Shown here: piece by piece, positions 26,734 to 34,636 of the stretch | How the letters are laid out: each line of letters starts with the position of its first letter | Numbering within the stretch: the stretch's first letter is position 1 | Source of the DNA: an uncultured Bacillota bacterium | GTDB taxonomy: Bacteria > Bacillota_I > Bacilli_A > Erysipelotrichales > Coprobacillaceae | Assembly (NCBI GenBank): GCA_949290865.1 | Contig: CASETM010000056.1 | Span: forward strand, 1 to 64,000 | DNA length: 64,000 nt | Direction of reading: 5' to 3' | Position numbers and translations under genes: made by a program | The notes under the pieces: model-generated | Database searches by the model: none | Told to the model about the DNA's origin: nothing | The model's input: only the letters and a program-made list of their open reading frames with translations

Positions 26734-27091
26734 TTGCTTTCTCGATTTCTTTTTGACAGAATTCTGTAATACTTTCAAAAATATAGTTTAATACACTGTC
26801 ATTTTCTTCAATATCTACAGGTCTGTTTTCAAAAATTGTCTTATATGATCCTTTCCCCAGGATTGCGTTGACAGTACTCGAACACAGATCAATATAGTCC
26901 AGATTTCTTTGAGAGATATTTTTCTGATCTGTTTTTTTGCTGTATTTATTTCTGATAAAATTGCTTCGTTTCTGGTAAAATTGGATCGCATTTTGCACTG
27001 CATAGGTATTTGGAACAAAAGAAAACTCATTTCCTTCGATTGTAACCGTCAGCGTTTTCGCTTTATTTTCCTTAAACTTAAATTCCTTCAT
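26693..27091 (-). CDS. tail assembly chaperone (gpG-like)
   Basis: 132-aa helical protein with a short beta N-terminus, in the position of gpG-type tail chaperones that coat the tape measure during assembly. Its last 41 bases overlap the next gene in another reading frame, the classic geometry for G/GT pairs. A GGAAAAGG site lies upstream of the ATG. Identification rests mainly on position and size. Confidence 0.72.
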   Translation of the reverse strand: MKEFKFKENKAKTLTVTIEGNEFSFVPNTYAVQNAIQFYQKRSNFIRNKYSKKTDQKNISQRNLDYIDLCSSTVNAILGKGSYKTIFENRPVDIEENDSVLNYIFESITEFCQKEIEKANAEHTDHKASGIN

Positions 27092-27136
27092 AATAAATAA
27101 CCTTTTCCTTTCTATAAATTTTAATTACAAATATAT

Positions 27137-27697
27137 TTATGCTGCAGCTGCTGCATTAGGTGTAAATGCTTTAGTTTTTATATTAAATGTTCCCTTAACA
27201 GGATCTCCTTTGTATAAAAGTGAACCGGTTAAAGGCATAGAGTCCTGTCCAGGACCACCGTTTACCTGATCACATTTAACAGCAATCTTCTGTTGCCATG
27301 CTTCATATAAATCTTCTTCTTCTCCTTCTTCAGCTCTTTTGTAAAGCATGACATTAACAATATCAGTTTCTGCATCTGCACCGATAAGTCTTCCATTCCC
27401 AATCGATGCAATATATTCACATACTGGATCGCCCTTGATATATTCTGCAGTAAATGCATATTCAGGAGCGTACCCTGTTACGGAATTAGATTTTGACTTC
27501 TGATGAATATACCCACTTTCCTTTGTCTGTGGATTCAGCGATTCAGTCATTTCTGTAAAACCTTCACCCATCAGTTCATATTGAGCAGTAGTTTTTGGTG
27601 CTGTATTGATATAGGTCAGCAATTCATAACGCATTGCTGGACCGGTTTCCTGTCCTGCAAATGTCTGCAGATCCAATTTAAATCGTAAATCTTCCAT
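27137..27697 (-). CDS. major tail (tube) protein
   Basis: 186-aa tail tube protein: N-terminal LDLQTFA segment often seen in Bacillota phage structural proteins, then a beta-sandwich core (TAQYELMGEGFTEMTES, YIASIGNGRLIGADAE) and an alanine-rich C-terminus. Its place between the tail terminator and the chaperone pair supports the call. GGAGAAAA lies before the ATG. Expected to be made in large amounts. Confidence 0.85.
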   Translation of the reverse strand: MEDLRFKLDLQTFAGQETGPAMRYELLTYINTAPKTTAQYELMGEGFTEMTESLNPQTKESGYIHQKSKSNSVTGYAPEYAFTAEYIKGDPVCEYIASIGNGRLIGADAETDIVNVMLYKRAEEGEEEDLYEAWQQKIAVKCDQVNGGPGQDSMPLTGSLLYKGDPVKGTFNIKTKAFTPNAAAAA

Positions 27698-27708
27698 TAT
27701 TTTTCTCC

Positions 27709-28179
27709 TTATGAATATTTTGATTTTTTTCTAAAATTAAGTTTATATAACGCCATAAAGATAGCTTCATTGTTTTGTTTTCCAGAAACATCTTCAGGTG
27801 TTTCAGTCATTTCTATTCCAGTACATAAAAATCTCTCTGGCAATTTTATATTTATACATTTTCTGTTTGTTTCTTCTTCAAACAAAGCTGCAAGACTGTT
27901 CAGAGGCTTTGTAATATCAAGGGTCTTTCTGGTATCATCTACCTTATCCTTAACATAAACAGCAAAAGGAAGTTCTGCGGTATATCCACCTATGATATTT
28001 TCTTTGGTTTTTACTGCTGATCCAATCTGTTTTACACAGATAGATGGAGATTCTTCCTGAAGAAACTCAAGATTCCATTTCATCCCAACATCCAAACTGT
28101 ATAGATATGAGTACAGACATTCAATGATCTGCTGATTATCAATTGGATTAATGTTCTTTAATTTATTTTCTTCACTCAT
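27709..28179 (-). CDS. tail terminator / minor capsid-type connector protein
   Basis: 156-aa protein immediately before the major tail gene, where siphoviruses encode the tail terminator or completion protein. It shows the alpha/beta pattern of that group (VGMKWNLEFLQEESPSICVK, FLCTGIEMTETPEDVSG). AAGGAG precedes the ATG. A decayed homologue, with stop codons, lies at about 61,100-61,288 in the relict prophage. Confidence 0.75.
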   Translation of the reverse strand: MSEENKLKNINPIDNQQIIECLYSYLYSLDVGMKWNLEFLQEESPSICVKQIGSAVKTKENIIGGYTAELPFAVYVKDKVDDTRKTLDITKPLNSLAALFEEETNRKCINIKLPERFLCTGIEMTETPEDVSGKQNNEAIFMALYKLNFRKKSKYS

Positions 28180-28183
28180 TTTT

Positions 28184-28630
28184 CTACTCCTTGTATATTT
28201 TTTTAGCAGCTTCTACCCATTGTTTGCCGTGAATATTTTTTCCTTTCTCAAACCACCTGGAGCATGCCTTAGGATGATGTGTCTTTGAATAGTTTAGTGA
28301 ACGTCCAGTTTTCTTTTTGGAAACTCCTGGTCTTGACCAGAAACCATATTCGGGATCAAAAAAAGCACCTTTACCGGTCATTGGATCCACATAGAGAACA
28401 CCATAGTACTGATAGTGAGCGTAAGGCGATAGGTAAATAATAAAATCATCATCTTTGCTAATGCTCGCAATTGGTGAATTTTTCAATGCTCCATCTAACA
28501 TCGGTACAAAAGGATCACAGTCTTTGACAATCTCACTTTTTAACATCATCCTGGCCTTTTTTTTCTTGTCAGAATATCTTTTTCTAATAGCATCTTCATC
28601 AATATTCACTTTAAATTTTGCATCAGCCAT
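28184..28630 (-). CDS. HK97 gp10-like head-tail connector / minor capsid protein
   Basis: 148-aa protein with the ARM...SEIVKDCDPFVPMLDGALKNS start and the GxGxYA-like SPYAHYQYYG segment seen in HK97-gp10-like and minor capsid connectors. Residues 60-115 include DPMTGKGAFFDPEYGFWSR. The ATG at 28,630 lies one base after the upstream stop; the frame stays open much further upstream but that part overlaps the next gene. A broken homologue lies at 61,300-61,733. Confidence 0.75.
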   Translation of the reverse strand: MADAKFKVNIDEDAIRKRYSDKKKKARMMLKSEIVKDCDPFVPMLDGALKNSPIASISKDDDFIIYLSPYAHYQYYGVLYVDPMTGKGAFFDPEYGFWSRPGVSKKKTGRSLNYSKTHHPKACSRWFEKGKNIHGKQWVEAAKKIYKE

Positions 28631-28631
28631 A

Positions 28632-29018
28632 CTATTTCGCAAACACCTCAATGAATACAGGATTGCCAGACATGTCTTTTTTTGCTTCATTAACTTTGGT
28701 AATCGTATATTCTTTGCCATTAAAAATAATAATGTCATCATTTCTGAATGTAAAACATCCTGGTGATAAATCATTATTACGAGGTACATATAATGCCTTC
28801 TCATAAGACTGAACAGCATCATAATCATGGAGATCAAAAACAACGACAATATTATCATCACTTTCTATGCCTCGCTGCTGCTGCTTGATTCCATATGAAT
28901 CATTAACCTTGACATGTTTAATTGACGTTTGAAGATATTCCTGAACAAAATTAATTTCCTTATACTTATTTTTAAGAATAATTGTATCTGGTCTTAAAAA
29001 TCTTGGTGATCTTATCAC
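28632..29018 (-). CDS. minor capsid / head completion protein
   Basis: 128-aa protein in the head-closure position, beta-rich (YVPRNNDLSPGCFTFRNDDII, EYTITKVNEAKK). I chose a GTG at 29,018 because GGAGGTGAG lies 4-12 nt upstream. Reading further upstream would run through an intrinsic terminator. Homologous debris with a central deletion is at 61,735-61,972. Confidence 0.7.
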   Translation of the reverse strand: MIRSPRFLRPDTIILKNKYKEINFVQEYLQTSIKHVKVNDSYGIKQQQRGIESDDNIVVVFDLHDYDAVQSYEKALYVPRNNDLSPGCFTFRNDDIIIFNGKEYTITKVNEAKKDMSGNPVFIEVFAK

Positions 29019-29030
29019 AAACTCACCTCC

Positions 29031-29058
29031 AAAAGAAAAAGACGATTGCTCGTCTTTA
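29031..29058 (-). terminator. terminator behind the YjcQ-like gene
   Basis: AAAGACGA/TCGTCTTT hairpin with a T-rich tail on the minus strand, between the YjcQ-like cassette and the next head gene. It marks the end of an inserted accessory cassette inside the late operon. Confidence 0.75.
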
Positions 29059-29418
29059 TTAAATAATTCCTGCAATATCAGTTGCTACTTCAACAGTTCT
29101 GCCTAACACTTTTGCTACTTTTTTCATCATTGTATTTTCATCCAGATATTCTATACCTTTTTGAGTTATCTTTAATGACTTGATAACAATCCTAGGGTAT
29201 CTGTCATGGATATACCTTACTTCTTTGATATCTCCATCAATGTATTTATCATTGAATAAATTTTTAACAATTTCATTAAAGTAATTTTCTGGAATATTTG
29301 GCAGATCTGCATTTTTTAACAAATTATCAAGTTCAACATAGATATTGCCTTTTTTCATTTGTGAATAAAGATAATCTAATATCAAATACACAATTCTGAA
29401 ATAATCATCTTTTGACAT
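29059..29418 (-). CDS. YjcQ-like protein
   Basis: 119-aa protein resembling the phage-associated YjcQ family: a winged-helix-like N-terminal part (YFNEIVKNLFNDKYIDG), LKITQKGIEYLDEN in the middle, and a hydrophobic C-terminus (VEVATDIAGII). Function of the family is unknown; the fold suggests nucleic-acid binding. It has its own terminator and interrupts the head gene order, so it looks like a moron. A version with an internal deletion lies at 61,990-62,121. Confidence 0.6.
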   Translation of the reverse strand: MSKDDYFRIVYLILDYLYSQMKKGNIYVELDNLLKNADLPNIPENYFNEIVKNLFNDKYIDGDIKEVRYIHDRYPRIVIKSLKITQKGIEYLDENTMMKKVAKVLGRTVEVATDIAGII

Positions 29419-29421
29419 AGG

Positions 29422-29631
29422 TTATTCTTCACCTTTTTCTTTTATTCCATGTTTTTTTGCAATTTCACTTACTTGCTCTTTTGTTAATATTTCGGGTTTT
29501 CTGTCACCAATATCAAAACCACAATCGGACATTCTAGCAAGAAATTTATCATGATCTGACAATTCTTTATATCTCAAATTTTGAACATTTCTAGGTAACA
29601 TCATAAATTCTTTGAATGTTAATTTAGACAT
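29422..29631 (-). CDS. small phage protein with a survivor homologue in the relict prophage
   Basis: 69-aa basic/acidic helical protein: LPRNVQNLRYKELSDHDKFLARM is the conserved core. The ATG overlaps the stop codon of the minor capsid gene (TGATG), and GGAGGAAA precedes it. Its homologue at 62,123-62,341 (LPKKERAERYKELSKHDMFL) is the only intact frame left in the relict. Coupling to the ART-bearing capsid gene is conserved in both copies, so the proteins may work together; the function is unknown. Confidence 0.6.
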   Translation of the reverse strand: MSKLTFKEFMMLPRNVQNLRYKELSDHDKFLARMSDCGFDIGDRKPEILTKEQVSEIAKKHGIKEKGEE

Positions 29632-31181
29632 CAAATTTCCTCCATTTCAATATGTATTACACCTTTATCGTCAAATATATTAACAACTTTAAATTGGCTA
29701 TTTCTAGGATATAATACTTCTCTTTCTTCTGGATTATATTTTATCATGTCTTTTCCGTTATTGCTATACCAGCATAACTGTACTTGAGCTTCTTTGTTAT
29801 ATACTGAACCTGCTGTAGAAGATGTAAAAGCACTATATGTTATTGTGCTCCCTTCTGAATGCTGTTTTAAATAACTATCAATATCTGTAGCAGACAACCA
29901 AACCGAACGTGATACTTCACCTTGATATGTCGGGAGTTTATCAAGTGCCTTATCAAGATTTTTAACTATTTCTTCTTGACCAGGACTTAATGAAAGACCT
30001 CTTCTCAACGCATCATTAATCAGATAGCTTTCTCCACCAACATAGCTGTAAATAGCTGATTTCTCACTTTCTGATAAGACAGATATTGAATATCCTCTTT
30101 CTTTTGAATACTGACGTGCAAGTTCAGGATGTGCTTTCATAAATGCTGACTGTCTGTCACGCCACTCTTTTAGTTTGGCTGCTTCTTTAGAGTTATCAAT
30201 TCCTGAAGATTTCATTATCTGATTTCTTCGATCCCATTCTCTGATCATTCTTTCGTTATATCTCTGTTCCTGAGTAAGATCATACCTTTCTTCATTTTCT
30301 TTGAGATTATATCTTTCAAATGGGTTTGAACTGATACCAGGGAAATAAGGAAACCACGAATGTCTGCAGTTCCATCCACCTAAGCCTTCACCAGATCCAT
30401 ATTTTGTTGTTTCCTCAAAATTGGCATAACCTTCAACTTCTTCTTTTCTCCAGTAAATACCACCTTGCCATAAGGCATGTTCAGGTCTGGCACCCATATG
30501 AGCTGTAACGATGACCAGATTCCCACCTAATGCCTCAAAATTTTTATCCTGACATTTACACGCTGTCTGATTGATTGCTGTTCTTACCGCATTTCTGATT
30601 GCTCCATCCAGCTTTCTTTTGGCTCCGCTTCTATATTCGATAATTCCCAATCCTTTTTTGGCCAGCTTTTTTATTTCATTTTCTATGGCACGTTCATAGG
30701 AAAAAGCCCCGGACTGAACAGCAAGATACGCACTGTTAGAAGCGTTAATAAAAAGTTTCTGGGACTGCAGAGCAGTCGTACCACATATATTGCCAAGTTC
30801 ATTATTAAGTGCCTTAATTCCATCATTAATAATGTCTTTTAATGTTCCTCTATCATACGAAAACGAAGAAATAATACCACTTTCAAACGCTTCTTTGAAA
30901 ACAGCATTATCATTTTCTACGGAAAGATATGATGAATCAGACAGTATCTTATCTGCTTCTTCCTGACTGAGGGAAAGCAGCTTTGCTATTTTTTTTGATA
31001 TTTCCTGCTGATCCTGGCCCAATGCCATCAGAATATTTTTCTGATATTCAGCGGAACTTGAAATCGAATAATTATTCTTCTTTATTCTCCTGGCAATATC
31101 TTTCAATATCTCGGTTTCCAGATCATAGTAGGATTTTTCTAGTTCAAGCGTGATTTCTGCCAGATATTCTGGTTCGAGCAC
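29631..31181 (-). CDS. minor capsid protein 2 fused to an ADP-ribosyltransferase-like domain
   Basis: 516 aa. Residues 1-290 fit phage minor capsid/SPP1 gp7-like proteins (ACKCQDKNFEALGG, WNCRHSWFPYFPG). Residues about 380-516 resemble the R-S-E class of ADP-ribosyltransferases: arginine R425 in EVSRSVWL, FTSST at 452-456 in the STS position, and EREVLYP with E486/E488. A GTG start at 31,181 overlaps the previous stop by one base, with AAAGGAAG upstream. By analogy with other head-borne ARTs it could be injected and modify host proteins; catalysis is inferred. Confidence 0.78.
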   Translation of the reverse strand: MLEPEYLAEITLELEKSYYDLETEILKDIARRIKKNNYSISSSAEYQKNILMALGQDQQEISKKIAKLLSLSQEEADKILSDSSYLSVENDNAVFKEAFESGIISSFSYDRGTLKDIINDGIKALNNELGNICGTTALQSQKLFINASNSAYLAVQSGAFSYERAIENEIKKLAKKGLGIIEYRSGAKRKLDGAIRNAVRTAINQTACKCQDKNFEALGGNLVIVTAHMGARPEHALWQGGIYWRKEEVEGYANFEETTKYGSGEGLGGWNCRHSWFPYFPGISSNPFERYNLKENEERYDLTQEQRYNERMIREWDRRNQIMKSSGIDNSKEAAKLKEWRDRQSAFMKAHPELARQYSKERGYSISVLSESEKSAIYSYVGGESYLINDALRRGLSLSPGQEEIVKNLDKALDKLPTYQGEVSRSVWLSATDIDSYLKQHSEGSTITYSAFTSSTAGSVYNKEAQVQLCWYSNNGKDMIKYNPEEREVLYPRNSQFKVVNIFDDKGVIHIEMEEI

Positions 31182-31597
31182 TATTTGATCTTCCTTTTCA
31201 TGAAACCGTTCATTCGCAGTTCCTTTTTGATCATATTTGCTACCATAACAGAAAAAGGAGCTCCGTTAAAATAAATAAATCGCTCCTTCATTCTGTTTTC
31301 ATCAAATGAATATTCAAATCCTTCAGTTTTCACACTTTTTATATCAAAATCAGACGGCTCAAAAGACTGGATAACCGTCACTCCTCCCAGTGATTTAAAA
31401 AAATCAACAAGACAGCAAACAGCATCTTTTAGATCGACACCATAGTCATTGATGGTTTTCTTTAGATCCCATGCAGCAATATACTGTTCCATATACAGCT
31501 GTACTGTCATAGATGCATGCTTTTCTAATGTTTCAAATTCGTTTTGATCCAATGATCCTTTAAACTGTTCATGATAATATTCATATTCAACATACAT
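31181..31597 (-). CDS. head-tail connector / minor capsid protein
   Basis: 138-aa helical protein with a conserved-looking start (YVEYEYYHEQFKGSLD) in the position of gp6/gp15-type connectors, directly behind the major capsid gene. It should sit at the portal vertex. Its stop codon overlaps the GTG start of the minor capsid gene by one base. Named from position and helical pattern rather than a diagnostic motif. Confidence 0.65.
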   Translation of the reverse strand: MYVEYEYYHEQFKGSLDQNEFETLEKHASMTVQLYMEQYIAAWDLKKTINDYGVDLKDAVCCLVDFFKSLGGVTVIQSFEPSDFDIKSVKTEGFEYSFDENRMKERFIYFNGAPFSVMVANMIKKELRMNGFMKRKIK

Positions 31598-31612
31598 AAA
31601 CGGCTACCATCA

Positions 31613-32491
31613 TTAATCTCCGCCAGATAATACCTTATTGGTTTTTACAGCAACTGCATCAGCTGTTGTAACTCTATATCCAGTATTGATTTCAATCTGT
31701 GCCAATGAACCAACAAAATTTTCACTGTCTACGATTCTCATTTCTTCCAGATTGTCTACAATCGAAAAGAATCTGTGATCATACATAATCAAATCTACAC
31801 CAGTAAGATCAACTGTCTGCAATGTACCGGCATGATCATAGTATTTAGCTGCAGCATTTTCTGTTGCGTTAGCCTCATACCATTTCATTCCCAGCCAGTA
31901 ACCTACCTGCCCAGTAGCGATGATTTCATCATTTTTTGCTGGAGTAAACTGATCACCAGCAGCTTCCAGCATGGCAGTAAATGCATCAACAGATGCAAAA
32001 ACGATATCAGCCTTTACTTTTTTCTTTCTCAGCTGTTTTCTCATGTCAAGAACAGTAGATTTGATATTTGATTTTGAAACCGCTGTCTGTGTACTTAAAG
32101 CAACACCTTCATGGGCAAGACATGCTAATCCTGCTGCCTGATACCCTTCTTTAACATCGTTAATAGCAGTTGAAAATGTTGTATCAGCCAATGGATATGA
32201 AACTGCATTAGCCTGAACTTTATAAATTTTCTTTGATTTTCTGAATGAGTTGTTCAGTCTTAAATCAATCAGTTCATTTTCAGCATTAGTATGACTGAAA
32301 TCACCTGCTGGTGTAGTAGGATCAGTAGCTCCATCTGATTTCTGCTTATATACTTTTACCAGCCCGCTGTTAGCATCTCCCTGAAAATCAGGATTATAGG
32401 TAATTCCAGGTTCTAACACATTGTCTGAATATAAATTTGGTTCGACCAGCGAACTGTATCTTTCATCAACGTTTAAGTTTCCATATTGCAT
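31613..32491 (-). CDS. major capsid protein
   Basis: 292-aa coat protein of the HK97 fold group that pairs with DUF4355 scaffolds. Diagnostic-looking parts are NSFRKSKKIYKVQANAVSYP, the DIVFASVDAFTAMLEAAG helix and VGYWLGMKWYEAN. No long N-terminal delta domain or obvious cleavage site is visible; the scaffold is a separate gene just upstream. AAAAGGAGAAAAAA precedes the ATG, as suits a highly expressed gene. Confidence 0.88.
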   Translation of the reverse strand: MQYGNLNVDERYSSLVEPNLYSDNVLEPGITYNPDFQGDANSGLVKVYKQKSDGATDPTTPAGDFSHTNAENELIDLRLNNSFRKSKKIYKVQANAVSYPLADTTFSTAINDVKEGYQAAGLACLAHEGVALSTQTAVSKSNIKSTVLDMRKQLRKKKVKADIVFASVDAFTAMLEAAGDQFTPAKNDEIIATGQVGYWLGMKWYEANATENAAAKYYDHAGTLQTVDLTGVDLIMYDHRFFSIVDNLEEMRIVDSENFVGSLAQIEINTGYRVTTADAVAVKTNKVLSGGD

Positions 32492-32506
32492 AGATTTTTT
32501 CTCCTT

Positions 32507-33154
32507 TTATCCTTTAAAATATTTGTTTTTACCGTATTTTCGTCTACGATATTCTTCTTCATCTGTTGTTTCATGAAGATTTCCTTGATATCCATTATTC
32601 CCTGCAGTGATGATTATCTTTTTTCCTTGCTTGAATTCTGGAAAAGCTTTTAACTGCGTTTCAAATTCTTTTTTTATTTCAGAACTGTCTACTTTGTCAT
32701 CATTAAGAAAATGAGAAGTATCACTTAATCGATACAGCGCATCAAAACGATCATCTCTTACTCCCAGTTCTTTAGCTACTTTCTTCGCTTCATTTTTTAA
32801 GATACGATCAGCTTCAGCTTTTTTATAGCTTAGGTTTTCATCAATGATTTTTTGGATTCTTTCCTGTTCATCCTTTGTTTTCTGTTCCTTATTTGCCCTG
32901 TATGATTTAACAGCTTCTTCTATTTCTTCCTTTGATAGTCCCTTATCTTTCAGATAACCTTTTAGAGTACTGTTTTCTGTGCTTTTGATTCTTTTTTCTA
33001 TGGTTTCCGCAAGTTTATCATAATCTATTTCAGTACCTGCAGATTCTCCTCCAGATGGATTAGGATCAGTATTACCTGAATCTCCTCCACCTTCTCCTGG
33101 TTCAGCAAACAGCTGCAGATTTAACGGGTATCCTAAAAACATTTTTCTATTCAT
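32507..33154 (-). CDS. capsid scaffold protein (DUF4355)
   Basis: 215-aa scaffold: N-terminal LNLQLFAEPG motif, a Gly/Ser/Pro-rich linker (about 20-45), then a long charged coiled coil (about 50-150) and a basic C-terminus (EYRRRKYGKNKYF). It directs coat assembly and is then lost. AGGAGG precedes the ATG. A 21-bp direct repeat flanks the leader, see 33,169-33,253. Confidence 0.88.
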   Translation of the reverse strand: MNRKMFLGYPLNLQLFAEPGEGGGDSGNTDPNPSGGESAGTEIDYDKLAETIEKRIKSTENSTLKGYLKDKGLSKEEIEEAVKSYRANKEQKTKDEQERIQKIIDENLSYKKAEADRILKNEAKKVAKELGVRDDRFDALYRLSDTSHFLNDDKVDSSEIKKEFETQLKAFPEFKQGKKIIITAGNNGYQGNLHETTDEEEYRRRKYGKNKYFKG

Positions 33155-33168
33155 TTTCTATTCCTCCT

Positions 33169-33253
33169 GTTTTTTACGTGTGTCTCACGGTTTTCAAGTT
33201 TAAAGTGTAGCTTCACTATTTTTATCAAGCCAGTTTTTTACGTGTGTCTCACG
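33169..33253. repeat. 21-bp direct repeat in the scaffold leader
   Basis: GTTTTTTACGTGTGTCTCAC plus one G occurs at 33,169-33,189 and again at 33,233-33,253, with 43 bp between. The copy nearest the scaffold gene abuts its ribosome site. It may mark the edge of an inserted cassette, or be a cis-acting site. Confidence 0.7.
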
Positions 33254-33292
33254 ATTGCGATATATTCTTTTAATGTCATAAAAACGATTGGA

Positions 33293-33320
33293 CAAAATAA
33301 AAACGACTACCATAGTCGCT
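33293..33320 (-). terminator. terminator behind the CxxC small gene
   Basis: GCGACTA/TAGTCG hairpin followed by TTTTTATTTT on the minus strand, overlapping the stop codon of the 33,319-33,537 gene. It would cut late transcription before the scaffold gene unless antiterminated. Confidence 0.75.
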
Positions 33321-33537
33321 ATTCTCTGTATCTTCTTTTGTTTCTTTCTAATACCTTGCTTTTATCTTTGGGTTTTGGCGGCGGCATGTAGCAATCATAT
33401 TTTTCATGCCTGATTCTACCGCAGATCATGCACATGTAGCCTATTTTCTTTACAATACAATGTCTTTTTGAATCATAGTACTGTTGTGTATCATATTCAA
33501 ATTCCTGATGAAAATGTGGTCTTAATCCTTGTGACAT
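33319..33537 (-). CDS. small zinc-finger-like phage protein
   Basis: 72-aa basic protein with one CxxC (CMICGR) and a nearby His/Cys pair (RHEKYDC), consistent with a single small zinc knuckle, and a lysine/arginine-rich tail. It has its own terminator and stands alone between the retropepsin and scaffold genes. GAAAGGAG lies upstream of the ATG. Moron-like accessory gene; the function is unknown. Confidence 0.55.
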   Translation of the reverse strand: MSQGLRPHFHQEFEYDTQQYYDSKRHCIVKKIGYMCMICGRIRHEKYDCYMPPPKPKDKSKVLERNKRRYRE

Positions 33538-33552
33538 AATTAGCTCCTTTCT

Positions 33553-33585
33553 TCCAAAATAAAAACCGACTATTCGTCGGCTTTA
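33553..33585 (-). terminator. terminator behind the retropepsin gene
   Basis: CCGAC/GTCGG hairpin with a TTTTTATTTT tail on the minus strand; the retropepsin stop codon lies in the loop. It is nearly identical to the hairpin at 38,141-38,168. Confidence 0.78.
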
Positions 33586-34100
33586 AAATACTTAAAATCA
33601 ATTTTTGTTTTTCCATTTTCATTTTTAATTATTAAATTTCCTTTAGAAATAATATCCATTCCAATAATAAAATCCGCATCATGATTTCTAAACGGCAAGC
33701 CCATTACCTTTACAGTTTTTATACAATCTTCAGAAGTCAAATATACATCTATTAAATAATAACAACAATCTGATTTACCTGTGCTGGTAATAACTGTTCC
33801 ATTATCTATAGGACTTAACTGCATCTTTTCAATATATTCATTAGAAATCGCTGAAATAACGGCGCCTGTATCCCACACTGCGTTTTTTACTCTAAAAATT
33901 TGTTTTCTATTATTGCATGGACATACATCTATCTCAGTAATTAATCTATTAACAACGTTGTCATATTCAACTGTCATAGTCCTGTCGCAGAAACTTTGAA
34001 AACCTCTAATTTCGTCATTAGAAGTTTCATTTTGGTTAGAGATATCAACCAATCCCAAGTAAAAAGTATTTTTCCTTTTCATATCGTCAATCATTTTCAT
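33570..34100 (-). CDS. retropepsin-like aspartic protease
   Basis: 176-aa single-domain protein. The active-site triad WDTGA (about 76-80) is followed by the flap-like stretch, and FIIGMDIISKGNLIIKN (about 144-160) is the typical second-half motif of retroviral-like aspartic proteases, which work as dimers. The ATG at 34,100 has AAGAAGGG upstream. It lies between the portal and scaffold genes, where many phages encode the capsid maturation protease, but its own terminator is moron-like. Substrate unknown. Confidence 0.75.
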   Translation of the reverse strand: MKMIDDMKRKNTFYLGLVDISNQNETSNDEIRGFQSFCDRTMTVEYDNVVNRLITEIDVCPCNNRKQIFRVKNAVWDTGAVISAISNEYIEKMQLSPIDNGTVITSTGKSDCCYYLIDVYLTSEDCIKTVKVMGLPFRNHDADFIIGMDIISKGNLIIKNENGKTKIDFKYFKADE

Positions 34101-34147
34101 CAAAACCCTTCTTTAATCACTGATACACTATAACATGATAATCGTCT

Positions 34148-34447
34148 CTAGCCATATAATTCAAGTTCCTTTCTTAAGTCGTCATTATATATTTCAACAA
34201 TTTCCCATCTTCCACCTTCATATTCATAATCATAAGCTGCTTTAGGACGAGCCGTAGGATAAAGATAGTCTTCCTCACTGTCATCAACAATGCGGAGCAT
34301 TCCGTTATCAACACCAACACAATCATACACCTGATTGTTAGTTAAACCATCAACACCAAATGATTTACCAATATATCTAAGTTTTCCATACAGTTCCATT
34401 TTTATTTCTTTATCAAGTTCGCTTTGATAGACCATTACAGTTTTCAT
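34148..34447 (-). CDS. small SH3-like phage protein, unknown
   Basis: 99-aa acidic protein: LRYIGKSFGVDGLTNNQVYD followed by a hydrophobic strand and DDSEEDYLYP, a small beta-barrel pattern frequent in phage accessory proteins. No enzyme motif. It lies between the portal and retropepsin genes. Function unknown; no strong ribosome site is visible before the ATG. Confidence 0.5.
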   Translation of the reverse strand: MKTVMVYQSELDKEIKMELYGKLRYIGKSFGVDGLTNNQVYDCVGVDNGMLRIVDDSEEDYLYPTARPKAAYDYEYEGGRWEIVEIYNDDLRKELELYG

Positions 34448-34636
34448 GTTAATCTTTATCCTTCATTAATTTCACCTTTGGCTCATATTGTTGCTTATCA
34501 TGTTCATACCAACTACCATTATTATACTTCAAATTCTGAAACTTATCGAATGTTTACTTTTTGCTGGATACAGTTACTTAAAAATTGCTCTTGCTGAAGC
34601 TTCAGACTGTGAACTACTTGCACTACAATTGATCTT
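34448..34636 (-). other. short intergenic stretch with a possible gene remnant
   Basis: Reading leftwards, one frame encodes about 34 residues ending NNGSWYEHDKQQYEPKVKLM and a further KDKD, closed upstream by a stop codon and without a start. This looks like the C-terminal tail of a lost gene. No terminator or promoter is evident. Confidence 0.3.

Noticed and set aside
26693-26778. Canonical -1 frameshift site in the tail chaperone pair
   Set aside because: The overlap has CAAAAAG but not in the right register, and the needed shift is +1 or -2, so I did not call a programmed frameshift.
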